This document shows positions 28,698 to 37,811 of a stretch of 43,399 bases of DNA, one piece after another. A model generated the notes under the pieces. That model was not told where the DNA came from. It did no database searches and saw nothing but the letters and a program-made list of their open reading frames with translations. A program made the position numbers and the translations under genes. The stretch covers positions 1-43,399 of the forward strand of contig CAJWKH010000003.1 of NCBI GenBank assembly GCA_913042085.1, in the 5' to 3' direction. This stretch comes from an uncultured Gammaproteobacteria bacterium. Lineage in GTDB: Bacteria > Pseudomonadota > Gammaproteobacteria > Magnimaribacterales > Magnimaribacteraceae. Numbering within the stretch: the first letter of the stretch is position 1; every line of letters begins with the position of its first letter.

Positions 28698-31600
28698 ATG
28701 AAAATTAAATCAATTTTATTTATTATTTTTGGTTCTTCGTTACTACTTTCTGGCAACTTATTTTCAGCTGATGAAGAGGAAGAAAATGCTAGAGATAGAG
28801 GCGGTATTGAAGAAATAACTGTAACTGCGGAGAAAAGAACATCCACCGTTTCTGACACTTCAATGTCAATTACGGCTTTTGATTCTTCTTTGCTAGAAGA
28901 TTTAGGTATGCAAGGTGCAGATGATCTTATGGATCAATTGCCTGCTACTACAAGAGACGCTTATGACGTAAGAATTAGAGGAGTTGGAAGAAACTTTAGG
29001 GCTCTTGGTGGGGACCCGGGCGTAGCGACTTATTACAACGGTGTTTATTCACCAGACTTTGGTATTGCTGCTTCTGAAAGCTATCTTTACGACGTTGAAC
29101 GTATTGAGGTTTTAAGAGGACCTCAAGGAACTCTATACGGACGTAACTCAATAGGTGGTGCAATTAACTATTTAACCAAGAAACCTAGCTTTACTGGAGA
29201 AGGTGAAGTTAGAACAGTGCTTGGTGATTACGGCATGGAGCAATATTTCCTACTAAGTTCAGCTCCAATAACAGAAAACCTAGCTTATAGATTCAATGCT
29301 TCTTCGGTTGAAAGAGATGGAGTACAGAAAAACCCTGGAACTGGACCAGACGCTAACTCATGGGATGATGAAAACATCGTGATGACTTTGCTTTGGAATA
29401 TTAACGATGACATGAACTTTCAAATCAGAGCCAATGACAGAATAGCTGATCGTATTATTAATAGCAGAGTTCTTCTTAATGAAGGATACGGAGCTAACAG
29501 AGGTACAAGAGATACTGCGAACGCTGTATACGGTTTAAGAAAGGTTACATCGACTACTCCAGGCGCCATCAAATTTGTTAATACAATTACAGGTGTTACT
29601 GCTTACGGTGCTCCTAGAAGAGCAGGTGTGGACCAAGTTGGTTTCCCTTGGAGATTAAATCCTATGTATGGAAGAAGCGATGCTCCTAATATCGTAGGAA
29701 CTTTTCAAGTAGATAATAACCACGATACAAATTGTGAAGATTTCCCTTATGGACCTCCTGCTTGCGACTCTCAGCACGTAAAATTTGATCAAAGAGGTAT
29801 TCAAGGAAAATACGAATGGGATATCAATGAAGACACTACCTTAACCTATCTTTATGGAATGGTAGACTTTGAATACATGTTCAACTATGACATAGATGAC
29901 ACAAATAACTCTCAATTCTCTGACTACAGATCAACAGTTTTAGAAGATGTTCACATGATAACTCATGAAATTAATATCAACTGGATGTTGGGTGAAAACG
30001 TAGAAGTGACTTCAGGTGTATTCTTCATGGATGAGAATAGGCAGCAAAATTATTCATTAAGTAATAACTCTCCTTATATTTTAAATGCAGCTAATTACGG
30101 ATTATTGGATACTCCTTTATCGACTGTAACTGCTTTAACTGGCATTCCACTAGGCTTTGCACCAAGTGTCATGGCTATATTAGGATGGCCAAATGATGCC
30201 TTAACACCCCATGTTAGAAATGGTGACGCTCCTTTAGGTTCAACTATTTCTGGAAGGTGGTCAGGAGATAATAGCGGAGCGGTTTACCGTCATAAGAATG
30301 AAGTACAGACAGATGCCGTTGCATATTTCACACAAGGAACATGGCAAATCAATGATGAGTTTGCATTAGTTTTAGGAGCTAGATACGCGGAAGATGAGAA
30401 GGAAGCATTGGAAGTAAGAGGAGGTTACGCTGAGCTATACGCTAGTGCCGTAGCTGGATTCTTACCGGTTGTAAACCTGTTAGCAGGACAACCTTACATT
30501 CCACTTGGTCCTGACGCTACTGCTGTGGCTCACACTAACGTTGCAATGGGAAATGCAGTGTTTAAGTTTGATCCTGCCTTGGTAGCTTTATACTCTCAAT
30601 ACGCAGCCTTAGGCTTGGTACCGGCTGGTGCGGTTTATCCATTGTCTTTGGATACAACTGATGTTTTAACACCTACTTGTGCTATTACAGCAGAAACTTG
30701 TGCAACTCCTTTAAGAGTAGGGCAAGGTATTCCTTATAGCTATACAAGTAAAATAGGTAATTCTGATACATGGAGTGATACCAACTTTAGAATAAATCTG
30801 GACTATTCTCCTAATGATTACCAACTTTACTACTGGTCAGTAACCACAGGTTACAGGTCAGGTGGTTACGCTTTAGGTGTCTCAGGACAGCGTGATGACG
30901 CTAGGGATGCAAATGGAATACCAAATGGAACCGGTCAAGTGCTAGTCTCTTATGACAAAGAAGAAGTAAGCGCTGTAGAATTTGGCTATAAAGGTTTACA
31001 TCTTGACGATACTCTTCAAGTATTCGCTTCGATTTATCATTACGACTACGACGGTTATCAAGATGAATTAGAGCAATTTGATCCAATCAGAGGATCGGGA
31101 GCTAATTTCGTTTCAAATGCTAATGGAATAACTAACCAAGGTTTTGAAATTGAAATGAACTACGCCGCGTCTGATAGGTTGACTATAGCAGGTAACTTCA
31201 GTTTTACTGAAACTGAATACGGTGAAGATTACTTAGTCTTTATGACTGATGATCCTGTTAATCCAGTACCTGTTTTTGGAAGCTGTGAACAAGGATACGT
31301 GGGTTGTAGTGTTATTACAGAAGCACAAGCACAAGACTACACTGTAAACTTGAAGGGCGGACCTCTAAAAGGTATCCCTGAGCTTAAATATACTGTTAGA
31401 GCTACTTACGAAGTGGATTCTAGATGGGGTCCAATTTGGTTGTTAGCCAGTTACTCATACACAGGTGAATTCTCTGCTTCAGGAATTCAACGTGAACTTG
31501 ATGAGATCGATGCTAGAGACACAACTAACGTAAGTGCTTCTTGGTGGAGTGAAGACGGTAAGGTTAGTGTTAGAGCCTACGTCAATAACGTAATGGATAA

Positions 31601-31709
31601 TGATCAATATTATTCATTAGGTACAGGCGATCATGAAAATAACTTTGCTCAAACGGCAGGTGCTCTTTCACCAAGAACTATGGGTATAGATCTTAGATAT
31701 AAGTTCTAA
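28698..31709 (+). CDS. TonB-dependent receptor (paralog of the 20390 gene)
   Basis: 'IEEITVTAEKRTSTVSDTSMSITAFD', 'RIRGVGRNFRALGGDPGVATYYNGVYSPDFGIA', 'VERIEVLRGPQGTLYGRNSIGGAINYLTKKPS'; ends in Phe. Confidence 0.97.
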   Translation: MKIKSILFIIFGSSLLLSGNLFSADEEEENARDRGGIEEITVTAEKRTSTVSDTSMSITAFDSSLLEDLGMQGADDLMDQLPATTRDAYDVRIRGVGRNFRALGGDPGVATYYNGVYSPDFGIAASESYLYDVERIEVLRGPQGTLYGRNSIGGAINYLTKKPSFTGEGEVRTVLGDYGMEQYFLLSSAPITENLAYRFNASSVERDGVQKNPGTGPDANSWDDENIVMTLLWNINDDMNFQIRANDRIADRIINSRVLLNEGYGANRGTRDTANAVYGLRKVTSTTPGAIKFVNTITGVTAYGAPRRAGVDQVGFPWRLNPMYGRSDAPNIVGTFQVDNNHDTNCEDFPYGPPACDSQHVKFDQRGIQGKYEWDINEDTTLTYLYGMVDFEYMFNYDIDDTNNSQFSDYRSTVLEDVHMITHEININWMLGENVEVTSGVFFMDENRQQNYSLSNNSPYILNAANYGLLDTPLSTVTALTGIPLGFAPSVMAILGWPNDALTPHVRNGDAPLGSTISGRWSGDNSGAVYRHKNEVQTDAVAYFTQGTWQINDEFALVLGARYAEDEKEALEVRGGYAELYASAVAGFLPVVNLLAGQPYIPLGPDATAVAHTNVAMGNAVFKFDPALVALYSQYAALGLVPAGAVYPLSLDTTDVLTPTCAITAETCATPLRVGQGIPYSYTSKIGNSDTWSDTNFRINLDYSPNDYQLYYWSVTTGYRSGGYALGVSGQRDDARDANGIPNGTGQVLVSYDKEEVSAVEFGYKGLHLDDTLQVFASIYHYDYDGYQDELEQFDPIRGSGANFVSNANGITNQGFEIEMNYAASDRLTIAGNFSFTETEYGEDYLVFMTDDPVNPVPVFGSCEQGYVGCSVITEAQAQDYTVNLKGGPLKGIPELKYTVRATYEVDSRWGPIWLLASYSYTGEFSASGIQRELDEIDARDTTNVSASWWSEDGKVSVRAYVNNVMDNDQYYSLGTGDHENNFAQTAGALSPRTMGIDLRYKF

Positions 31710-31727
31710 TCCAATTAGCTCAATAAG

Positions 31728-31755
31728 AACGGGTCCTCTTGGACCCGTTTTTTTT
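31728..31755 (+). terminator. Rho-independent terminator after TBDR
   Basis: aacgggtcc-tctt-ggacccgtt plus T-run. Confidence 0.95.
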
Positions 31756-31802
31756 GTGGCTTTCTTAAATAACTTCAGTAGAATCCGCATCCTTCATTGA
31801 TT

Positions 31803-33209
31803 ATGAAAAGAACTAAAATAATTTGCACTATCGGACCTGCTACTGAAAGTTTTTCTAGCCTGAAGAAACTTTATAAAGCAGGCATGAATGTTGCTAGATT
31901 AAATATGTCGCATTCTGACCATAAGTCAGCTAAGAAAATTATTGAAAGAATTAGAAATCTTAATAAAGAAGTAAAGACACCAGTTGGCATACTGCTAGAT
32001 ACTCAAGGACCTGAAATTAGGACTGGTGATTCAACTTCTATAGTAGATTTAACTCCAGGACAGTTAGTTTCCTTTACCGTGAGAGATGCAGTTGACGTAG
32101 AGACTACATCTATTCGAGTGAATTATGATGAGCTTATAGACAGTGTAAAGGTTGGAACACTTATCTCATTAGATAATGGTCTGCTAAATTTTAAAGTTTT
32201 AAAGAAACATAAAAATGAACTTGAATGCAAGGTAATAGATGGAGGGAAGTTAGGTAGCAAAAGACATGTGAATCTTCCTGGAATAAGGATAAATCTTCCT
32301 TCAATCACGGAAAAAGATAAGGATGATATAGCTTTCGGTCTAAAAGAGGATGTGGACTTTATTGCTTTGTCGTTTGTAAGGTCAGCAAGTGATATTAAAG
32401 ATTTAAGACTGCTATTAAAAAAGCAAATTAAGAAAGTAAAAATAATTTCTAAAATAGAAGATAGTGAAGGTTTAGCTAATATTGATGAAATCACTAAAGC
32501 TTCTGATGGAGTTATGGTTGCAAGAGGAGATCTGGGAATAGAAACAGATTTATTCAATTTACCAAATATACAAAGGAAGATAATGTCTAAATGTGCCAAG
32601 TATGGTGTTAGATCTATCGTAGCAACCCATCTTTTGGAGTCGATGATTGAAAATCCAACGCCAACTAGAGCTGAGGTAACTGATATTGCTAATGCAATAT
32701 ATGAAGGTGCTGACGCTGTTATGCTCTCTGGAGAAACAACCATAGGTAAATATCCAGTGGAGTGTGTGGATTTTATTTCTAAGATAGCCAATCAAACTGA
32801 AAAATATCGAACTTTAGGTTATGAATCTAAGTTAATTGTAGATACGGATTGGCAGCATTTAGGTATTGCAGCTAAATCAATGGCAGAATCAATTCAAGCT
32901 GATGGGATTATTGCCATAACTAGATCTGGACAAACAGCGGAAATAGTTTCAAATGCTAAACCTTTTATGATTCCAGTTTACGCATTTAGTAGTAATAAAA
33001 AAACTTTAAAGCAGCTTTCTTTAGCAGGTTCCGTAAACTCTTTTTATTCGAAAATGCATTCAGACCATGAAAAAAATGTTAACTCTGCATTAAAGATCAT
33101 AAAAAAAGAACTCAACCCTAATAAAAACCTAAAATTTATTGTTATTTCAGGTATTTTGTCTGAGAAATCTGCAGACTCTATCGAGATCAGAAATCTGATA
33201 ATCAAATAA
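31803..33209 (+). CDS. pyk: Pyruvate kinase
   Basis: 'KRTKIICTIGPATESFSSLKKLYKAGMNVARLNMSHSD', 'GVMVARGDLGIE', 'PTRAEVTDIANAIYEGADAVMLSGETTIGKYPVE'. ATG at 31803 preferred over the listed TTG at 31797. Confidence 0.96.
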   Translation: MKRTKIICTIGPATESFSSLKKLYKAGMNVARLNMSHSDHKSAKKIIERIRNLNKEVKTPVGILLDTQGPEIRTGDSTSIVDLTPGQLVSFTVRDAVDVETTSIRVNYDELIDSVKVGTLISLDNGLLNFKVLKKHKNELECKVIDGGKLGSKRHVNLPGIRINLPSITEKDKDDIAFGLKEDVDFIALSFVRSASDIKDLRLLLKKQIKKVKIISKIEDSEGLANIDEITKASDGVMVARGDLGIETDLFNLPNIQRKIMSKCAKYGVRSIVATHLLESMIENPTPTRAEVTDIANAIYEGADAVMLSGETTIGKYPVECVDFISKIANQTEKYRTLGYESKLIVDTDWQHLGIAAKSMAESIQADGIIAITRSGQTAEIVSNAKPFMIPVYAFSSNKKTLKQLSLAGSVNSFYSKMHSDHEKNVNSALKIIKKELNPNKNLKFIVISGILSEKSADSIEIRNLIIK

Positions 33210-33248
33210 CAAAGCCTAATAATTTAAACATTATGGTAAAGTTTTGTT

Positions 33249-34088
33249 ATGAAGCCATTCTCAATAGCTGCATTACAGCTAGATTTAGACTATTCAGACA
33301 ACTTTAATCTAGTTGTAGAAAAGACTTACCAAGTTGCTAAAAGGTACTCATGGGTTCAGATGATTGTTATGAGCGAACTAGCTGTTGGTGGTTCAAGTCG
33401 TTCATTGGAGTATTCTTTAGAAAAACAACTACCTAAATTCCAGGACATCGCAAAAGAATTAGGTGTTTGGTATATCCCTGGTTCATTTTATGATCATACT
33501 AAAGATGAAGTGAAAAACATTGCTCCCGTGATCTCTCCTAAAGGTGATCTAGTAGCTACTTGCACTAAAACTTATCCTTTCTTGCCTTATGAAACAGGAA
33601 TAACGTCAGGGGTAGAACCATGTGTTTTTGAGATACCGGAAGTTGGTATCTTTGGTATGCATATATGTTATGACCTATGGTTTCCGGAAACCAGTAGATC
33701 GCTTGCCATGAACGGTGCGCAGGTAATATTACATCCAAGCCTTACGGATACTTGTGACCGAGATGAAGAAAAAATAATGGCCAGAGCAACGGCTATACAG
33801 CAACAATGTTATTACATTGATGTTAATGCAGGTGGAAAACAAGGTAGAGGACTTTCTATTGCTTTAGGACCTGAAGGGGAAGTATTGAATGAATCTAGTG
33901 AAGCTGAAGATATTGTTTTGATTGAAATTGATACGAATAAAGTGGATAGAGTGAGAAAAAGAGGCATTAAGGGCTTGGGTCAGCCTTTGAAAAGCTTTAG
34001 AGACAACCCTGAACCTTTTACTAAAAAAACCACAAATAACGAATATCTTAAAGATTTAGGTGTTTTAGAAATTCCAAAAAAGGAATAA
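33249..34088 (+). CDS. Carbon-nitrogen hydrolase (nitrilase superfamily)
   Basis: Glu-Lys-Cys triad: 'MSELAVGG', 'CTKTYPFLPYE', 'HICYDLWFPETSR'. Confidence 0.9.
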   Translation: MKPFSIAALQLDLDYSDNFNLVVEKTYQVAKRYSWVQMIVMSELAVGGSSRSLEYSLEKQLPKFQDIAKELGVWYIPGSFYDHTKDEVKNIAPVISPKGDLVATCTKTYPFLPYETGITSGVEPCVFEIPEVGIFGMHICYDLWFPETSRSLAMNGAQVILHPSLTDTCDRDEEKIMARATAIQQQCYYIDVNAGGKQGRGLSIALGPEGEVLNESSEAEDIVLIEIDTNKVDRVRKRGIKGLGQPLKSFRDNPEPFTKKTTNNEYLKDLGVLEIPKKE

Positions 34089-34098
34089 ACTTTATTTA

Positions 34099-34917
34099 AT
34101 GAAAGCCTTAAGTATATTTATAGCTACATTCATATTTTGTTTTTCTTCTTATGGTGTTTCTGAAGAATTACCTAGAGGGCCAAATGGTAAGCCTGATTTA
34201 AATGGAGTTTGGCAAGTTTTAAATAGAGCAAACTATGATTTAGAAGCTCATCCTGCAAGAGCAGCAATGCAGTTAGTAGAAGGTCCTGTAGTGCCTGTTC
34301 CTCATCCTGATATTTTAGCTTTAGGTGCTGTGGGTTCTGTGCCAGCAGGACTGAGTGCCGTTGTTGGCGGTAAAATACCTTACACAAAGAAAGCCTTAAA
34401 ACAAAGAGATGAAAATAAAAATAATTGGTTAGAAAGAGACCCTGAAATTAAGTGTTATTTACCCGGAGTACCAAGAGCTACTTACATGCCATATCCTTTC
34501 CAAATATTTCATAGTGAATCTAGCTTCTTTATAGCTTATGAGTACGCAGGTGCTACTCGAAATATTTACTTAAAAGATCCTGGAGAACCTCCAGTTGATT
34601 CTTGGATGGGTCAATCTTGGGGGCAATGGGAAGAAGATTCTTTTGTAGTAGAAACAAAAGGCTTTAATGGTCAGACTTGGCTGGATAGATCAGGAAACTT
34701 TCACAGTGATCAATTAAAGGTTACTGAAAAGTACACTTTAATGAATGAACACACAATGCAATATGAAGCAACGATTGAAGATTCTGAGATCTTTACTCGA
34801 CCTTGGACTATACAAATGATGCTTTATAAGAAGGTAGGAAGGGATGCAGAATTACAGCAGTTTAAATGTGTGGAGTTTGTTGAGGAGCTTATTTATGGTG
34901 AATGGAGGGCAAAGTAA
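34099..34917 (+). CDS. Secreted protein of unknown function, 'PDLNGVW' family
   Basis: Signal peptide; 'GPNGKPDLNGVWQ'; 'GQWEEDSFVVETKGFNGQTWLDRSGNFHSDQLKVTEKYTL'. Shares motifs with the next gene. Confidence 0.8.
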   Translation: MKALSIFIATFIFCFSSYGVSEELPRGPNGKPDLNGVWQVLNRANYDLEAHPARAAMQLVEGPVVPVPHPDILALGAVGSVPAGLSAVVGGKIPYTKKALKQRDENKNNWLERDPEIKCYLPGVPRATYMPYPFQIFHSESSFFIAYEYAGATRNIYLKDPGEPPVDSWMGQSWGQWEEDSFVVETKGFNGQTWLDRSGNFHSDQLKVTEKYTLMNEHTMQYEATIEDSEIFTRPWTIQMMLYKKVGRDAELQQFKCVEFVEELIYGEWRAK

Positions 34918-34924
34918 TAGTCTG

Positions 34925-35893
34925 ATGAAAGTTCTTTTAATATTTATTATTAGTTTGCCATTAGTCTTATTGGGAGAAGAATACGAGGTGCCTAAGACTT
35001 GGTTTGGAGATCCTGATTTACAAGGAACTTGGACAAATGCAAGCTTAACTACTCTAGAAAGACCTGATGAGTATAAATCCCTAATCGTTAACGAAAGGGA
35101 CGCGTTGATTGCAAAGAGAATGACGAAACAATTTGTTGATGCCCAGGATAATTATTTAGAACCAGGAGAGACACCAAAAGCTGGTGCAGACGTCGGAGGG
35201 TATAACACTGCGTGGATGGATTTTGGAACTGAATTATTTAAAATTGATGGAGATTATAGAAGTTCTATTATTACATATCCTGAAGATGGTAAATTGCCTA
35301 GACGATGGATAGGTTGGGGAAAAGAAGCTATAGCTATAGCAAGAATGTTTAGGCAAGCAGATCATCCTGAATTAAGATCTTTAGGGGAAAGGTGCATTGT
35401 TGGGTTTGGTTCTAGTGGAGGACCGCCTATGTTAAACGTTCTTTACAATAATAATTACCAAATAGTCCAATCTCCCGGTTATGTCATGATTATGGTTGAA
35501 ATGAACCATGACGCTAGAATTATTAGACTTAATTCTGAGTTTAATCCAGACAACATGAGAAGGTGGTTGGGAGACTCTATAGGTTCTTGGGAAGGTAATA
35601 CTTTAGTGGTTAAAACAAAAAATCATCACCCACAGCAAAAATTTAGAGCAGCGATAAGGCATCAGATATTAATATCAGAAGGAGCGGAAATTACTGAAAG
35701 ATTTACTAGGGTAGGGAAGAATGAAATTCTTTATCAATTTGAAGTTAATGACAATGAAGCTTACAAAGATGTATGGAAAGGCGAGATGCCTTTAAGAGCA
35801 TCCCAAGAAAAAATTTATGAATACGCATGTCATGAAGGAAATTATGCCATGGCTAATATTTTGGCAGGCGCAAGAGCTGAAGAGGAGCAATAA
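34925..35893 (+). CDS. Secreted protein of unknown function, 'PDLQGTW' family
   Basis: The listed ORF starts at 34844 inside the previous gene; ATG at 34925 gives a signal peptide MKVLLIFIISLPLVLLGEEYEVPKTWFGDPDLQGTW. Shared 'GSWEGNTLVVKTKN' block. Confidence 0.82.
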   Translation: MKVLLIFIISLPLVLLGEEYEVPKTWFGDPDLQGTWTNASLTTLERPDEYKSLIVNERDALIAKRMTKQFVDAQDNYLEPGETPKAGADVGGYNTAWMDFGTELFKIDGDYRSSIITYPEDGKLPRRWIGWGKEAIAIARMFRQADHPELRSLGERCIVGFGSSGGPPMLNVLYNNNYQIVQSPGYVMIMVEMNHDARIIRLNSEFNPDNMRRWLGDSIGSWEGNTLVVKTKNHHPQQKFRAAIRHQILISEGAEITERFTRVGKNEILYQFEVNDNEAYKDVWKGEMPLRASQEKIYEYACHEGNYAMANILAGARAEEEQ

Positions 35894-35895
35894 TT

Positions 35896-36327
35896 ATGAG
35901 GAATATATTTAGTTACGTTGTTTTTTTAATTCTCTTCTCATTTAGTTATACAATTTATGGCCATCATGCTTTTACAGCAGAATTTGATGCTAATGCACCT
36001 ATTAACATCACAGGAAAGGTGGTAAAAGTTGAATGGATTAACCCTCACGCATGGGTGCATGTTGAAGTTCTAAAAGAATCAAAAGCAACCATATGGATGG
36101 TAGAAGGAGGCACTCCAAATACTCTGATTAGAAATGGACTTACTAAAAATTCTATCAAACCAGGAACTGTGATTAACGTTAGAGGCTATCAAAGCAAAGG
36201 GAAACTTTGTCGTCCTAGGTGCATAGCTAATGGAAGAGATATAACTTTTCCTGATGGCAGTAAAGTGTTTATGGGTTCTTCAGGAACTGGAGCACCCAGA
36301 GACGGTTCGGATCCAAAAGAAAGGTGA
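35896..36327 (+). CDS. DUF6152-like secreted protein
   Basis: Signal peptide then 'HHAFTAEFDANAPINITGKVVKVEWINPHAWVHVEV...WMVEGGTPNTLIRNGLTKNSIKPGTVINVRGY'. Confidence 0.78.
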   Translation: MRNIFSYVVFLILFSFSYTIYGHHAFTAEFDANAPINITGKVVKVEWINPHAWVHVEVLKESKATIWMVEGGTPNTLIRNGLTKNSIKPGTVINVRGYQSKGKLCRPRCIANGRDITFPDGSKVFMGSSGTGAPRDGSDPKER

Positions 36328-36752
36328 AGAATTTAGTTTTATTATTTTTCACATTAACTTTTTCTCCTTTTAATGTAGCAAGCGAAGATGAGCATGGCGA
36401 TATGCATGATTTTATGGCTCATCTCTTAACCCCTGCCTCCGAGGCCATTTGGGAGTCTTCCGGTTACGTTATAACGGAAGAGGGTGAGTTTAGTCTAGAA
36501 CCAACTAACGAAGAAGAATGGGAAAGAGTTTTATATGGTGCAAAGGTTATAACAGAGAGCGCCTCTTTGCTTAGCATCCCTTCAAGATCTAAAAATAGAA
36601 ATGAATGGATAGTTTTTGCGGGCCTTCTTGAAGGAGTAGGGCAGAAAGCTTTTGAGGCGGCGGAAAAAAAAGACGCTAATGCTTTATTTGAGATAGGGGC
36701 TGAACTTTATCAAGTATGCGTGGCTTGCCATCAAGTTTATATGAATGAATAA
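36324..36752 (+). CDS. Periplasmic class II (cytochrome c'-like) cytochrome c
   Basis: Signal peptide; helical protein with single C-terminal heme motif CVACH ('LYQVCVACHQVYMNE'). GTG start overlaps the preceding stop by 4 nt. Confidence 0.78.
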   Translation: MKNLVLLFFTLTFSPFNVASEDEHGDMHDFMAHLLTPASEAIWESSGYVITEEGEFSLEPTNEEEWERVLYGAKVITESASLLSIPSRSKNRNEWIVFAGLLEGVGQKAFEAAEKKDANALFEIGAELYQVCVACHQVYMNE

Positions 36753-36757
36753 GAAAT

Positions 36758-37336
36758 ATGCTTGATTTAGCCGTTTGGTTGTCTGAAACAGAATGGAGTA
36801 TAGCGTTACATGAGTCCTTGTACCTTTACCCTTGGATAGAATCAACTCACGTTTTATCTATTTGTTTGTTCTTCGGAACGTTATTGTTTGTTGATTTAAG
36901 GTTAACTGGCAAAGTATTCAAAAATCTTTCTATATCTGAAATGAATAGAAAAGTTTTACCGTTAACTATATTTGGATTTTTAGTTATGTCCGTAACAGGA
37001 CTATTATTATTTTATGCCATTCCAGTTAGGAATTACCAAAATATATTTTTCAGAATAAAAATGCTCCTAATAGTTATTGCGGGAATAAATGCTTTTTTCT
37101 TTCATAGAAGAATGTCTAAAGAAGCAAAGATTTGGGATAAAGATTCTTCTATACCTAAATCCATGAAGAATAGCGCTATAACATCTTTAGTTTTATGGTC
37201 TTCGGTGATAATTAGCGGAAGAATGATTGCATATAATTGGTTTGATTGCGACAGACAGCCCCAGCCTAGATGGATTAATGAATTAACTAGCTGTGAAGTT
37301 GATTACAGTCTTTTTGAGGGAATAGATGGTTTCTAA
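36758..37336 (+). CDS. DUF6644-like integral membrane protein
   Basis: 'YLYPWIESTHVLSICLFFGTLLFVDLRLTGKVF', 'RIKMLLIVIAGINAFFFHRRM'; several TM helices with conserved His. Confidence 0.7.
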   Translation: MLDLAVWLSETEWSIALHESLYLYPWIESTHVLSICLFFGTLLFVDLRLTGKVFKNLSISEMNRKVLPLTIFGFLVMSVTGLLLFYAIPVRNYQNIFFRIKMLLIVIAGINAFFFHRRMSKEAKIWDKDSSIPKSMKNSAITSLVLWSSVIISGRMIAYNWFDCDRQPQPRWINELTSCEVDYSLFEGIDGF

Positions 37337-37799
37337 AGAGTTAATAGATATTTTCTATGTATTAGAAGATACCTTCATAGGGGAGTATGTAAGGAGCTCT
37401 TTATGGCTTTTTCCAGTTATAGAAAGTTTCCATTTAATTGGCTTAGGTATATTAGGTGGATCTGTTGTCATAATGGACTTTAAGTTAATGAAATTAATTT
37501 TTAGAGGCACTAATAAAATTTACGTATTAGAACAAACCAAAAATTTTTTTATTTTAGGCCTCTCACTCTTAATCCTAACTGGTGTACCACTTTTTCTCTC
37601 TGAAGCAGTTAAATGTTATTACAGTCGTGCATTTTGGATAAAGATGATTGGTCTTGTAATTGGGGTGCTTTTTGTTTACTTTGCACGTAACCCTTTAATT
37701 GTTAAAAAAGAAGGAACAATTTTGATTCTTATAGGCTTTGTATCATTCTCTATCTGGACGGTGGTAGCAGCTTCAGGAAGATGGATTGGTTTCTCTTAA
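37326..37799 (+). CDS. DUF6644-like integral membrane protein (paralog of preceding gene)
   Basis: 'WLFPVIESFHLIGLGILGGSVVIMDFKLMKLIF' and terminal 'VVAASGRWIGFS'; overlaps previous CDS by 11 nt. Confidence 0.7.
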   Translation: MVSKELIDIFYVLEDTFIGEYVRSSLWLFPVIESFHLIGLGILGGSVVIMDFKLMKLIFRGTNKIYVLEQTKNFFILGLSLLILTGVPLFLSEAVKCYYSRAFWIKMIGLVIGVLFVYFARNPLIVKKEGTILILIGFVSFSIWTVVAASGRWIGFS

Positions 37800-37811
37800 T
37801 AACTGAATATT

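Noticed and set aside
28574-28858. 94-aa antisense ORF over the TBDR 5' end and leader
   Set aside because: Covers the signal-peptide coding region of a certain TBDR; Ser/Phe-rich shadow ORF.
31797-31802. TTG start listed for pyruvate kinase
   Set aside because: ATG two codons later gives the usual MKRTKIICTIGPA start.
32123-32791. 222-aa antisense ORF inside pyruvate kinase
   Set aside because: Opposite strand of a clear pyk gene; low-complexity Ser/Leu-rich translation with no recognisable motif, typical shadow ORF.
34844-34924. Listed upstream start of the 349-aa ORF
   Set aside because: Overlaps the preceding gene and lacks a signal peptide at its start; ATG at 34925 gives a good signal peptide.
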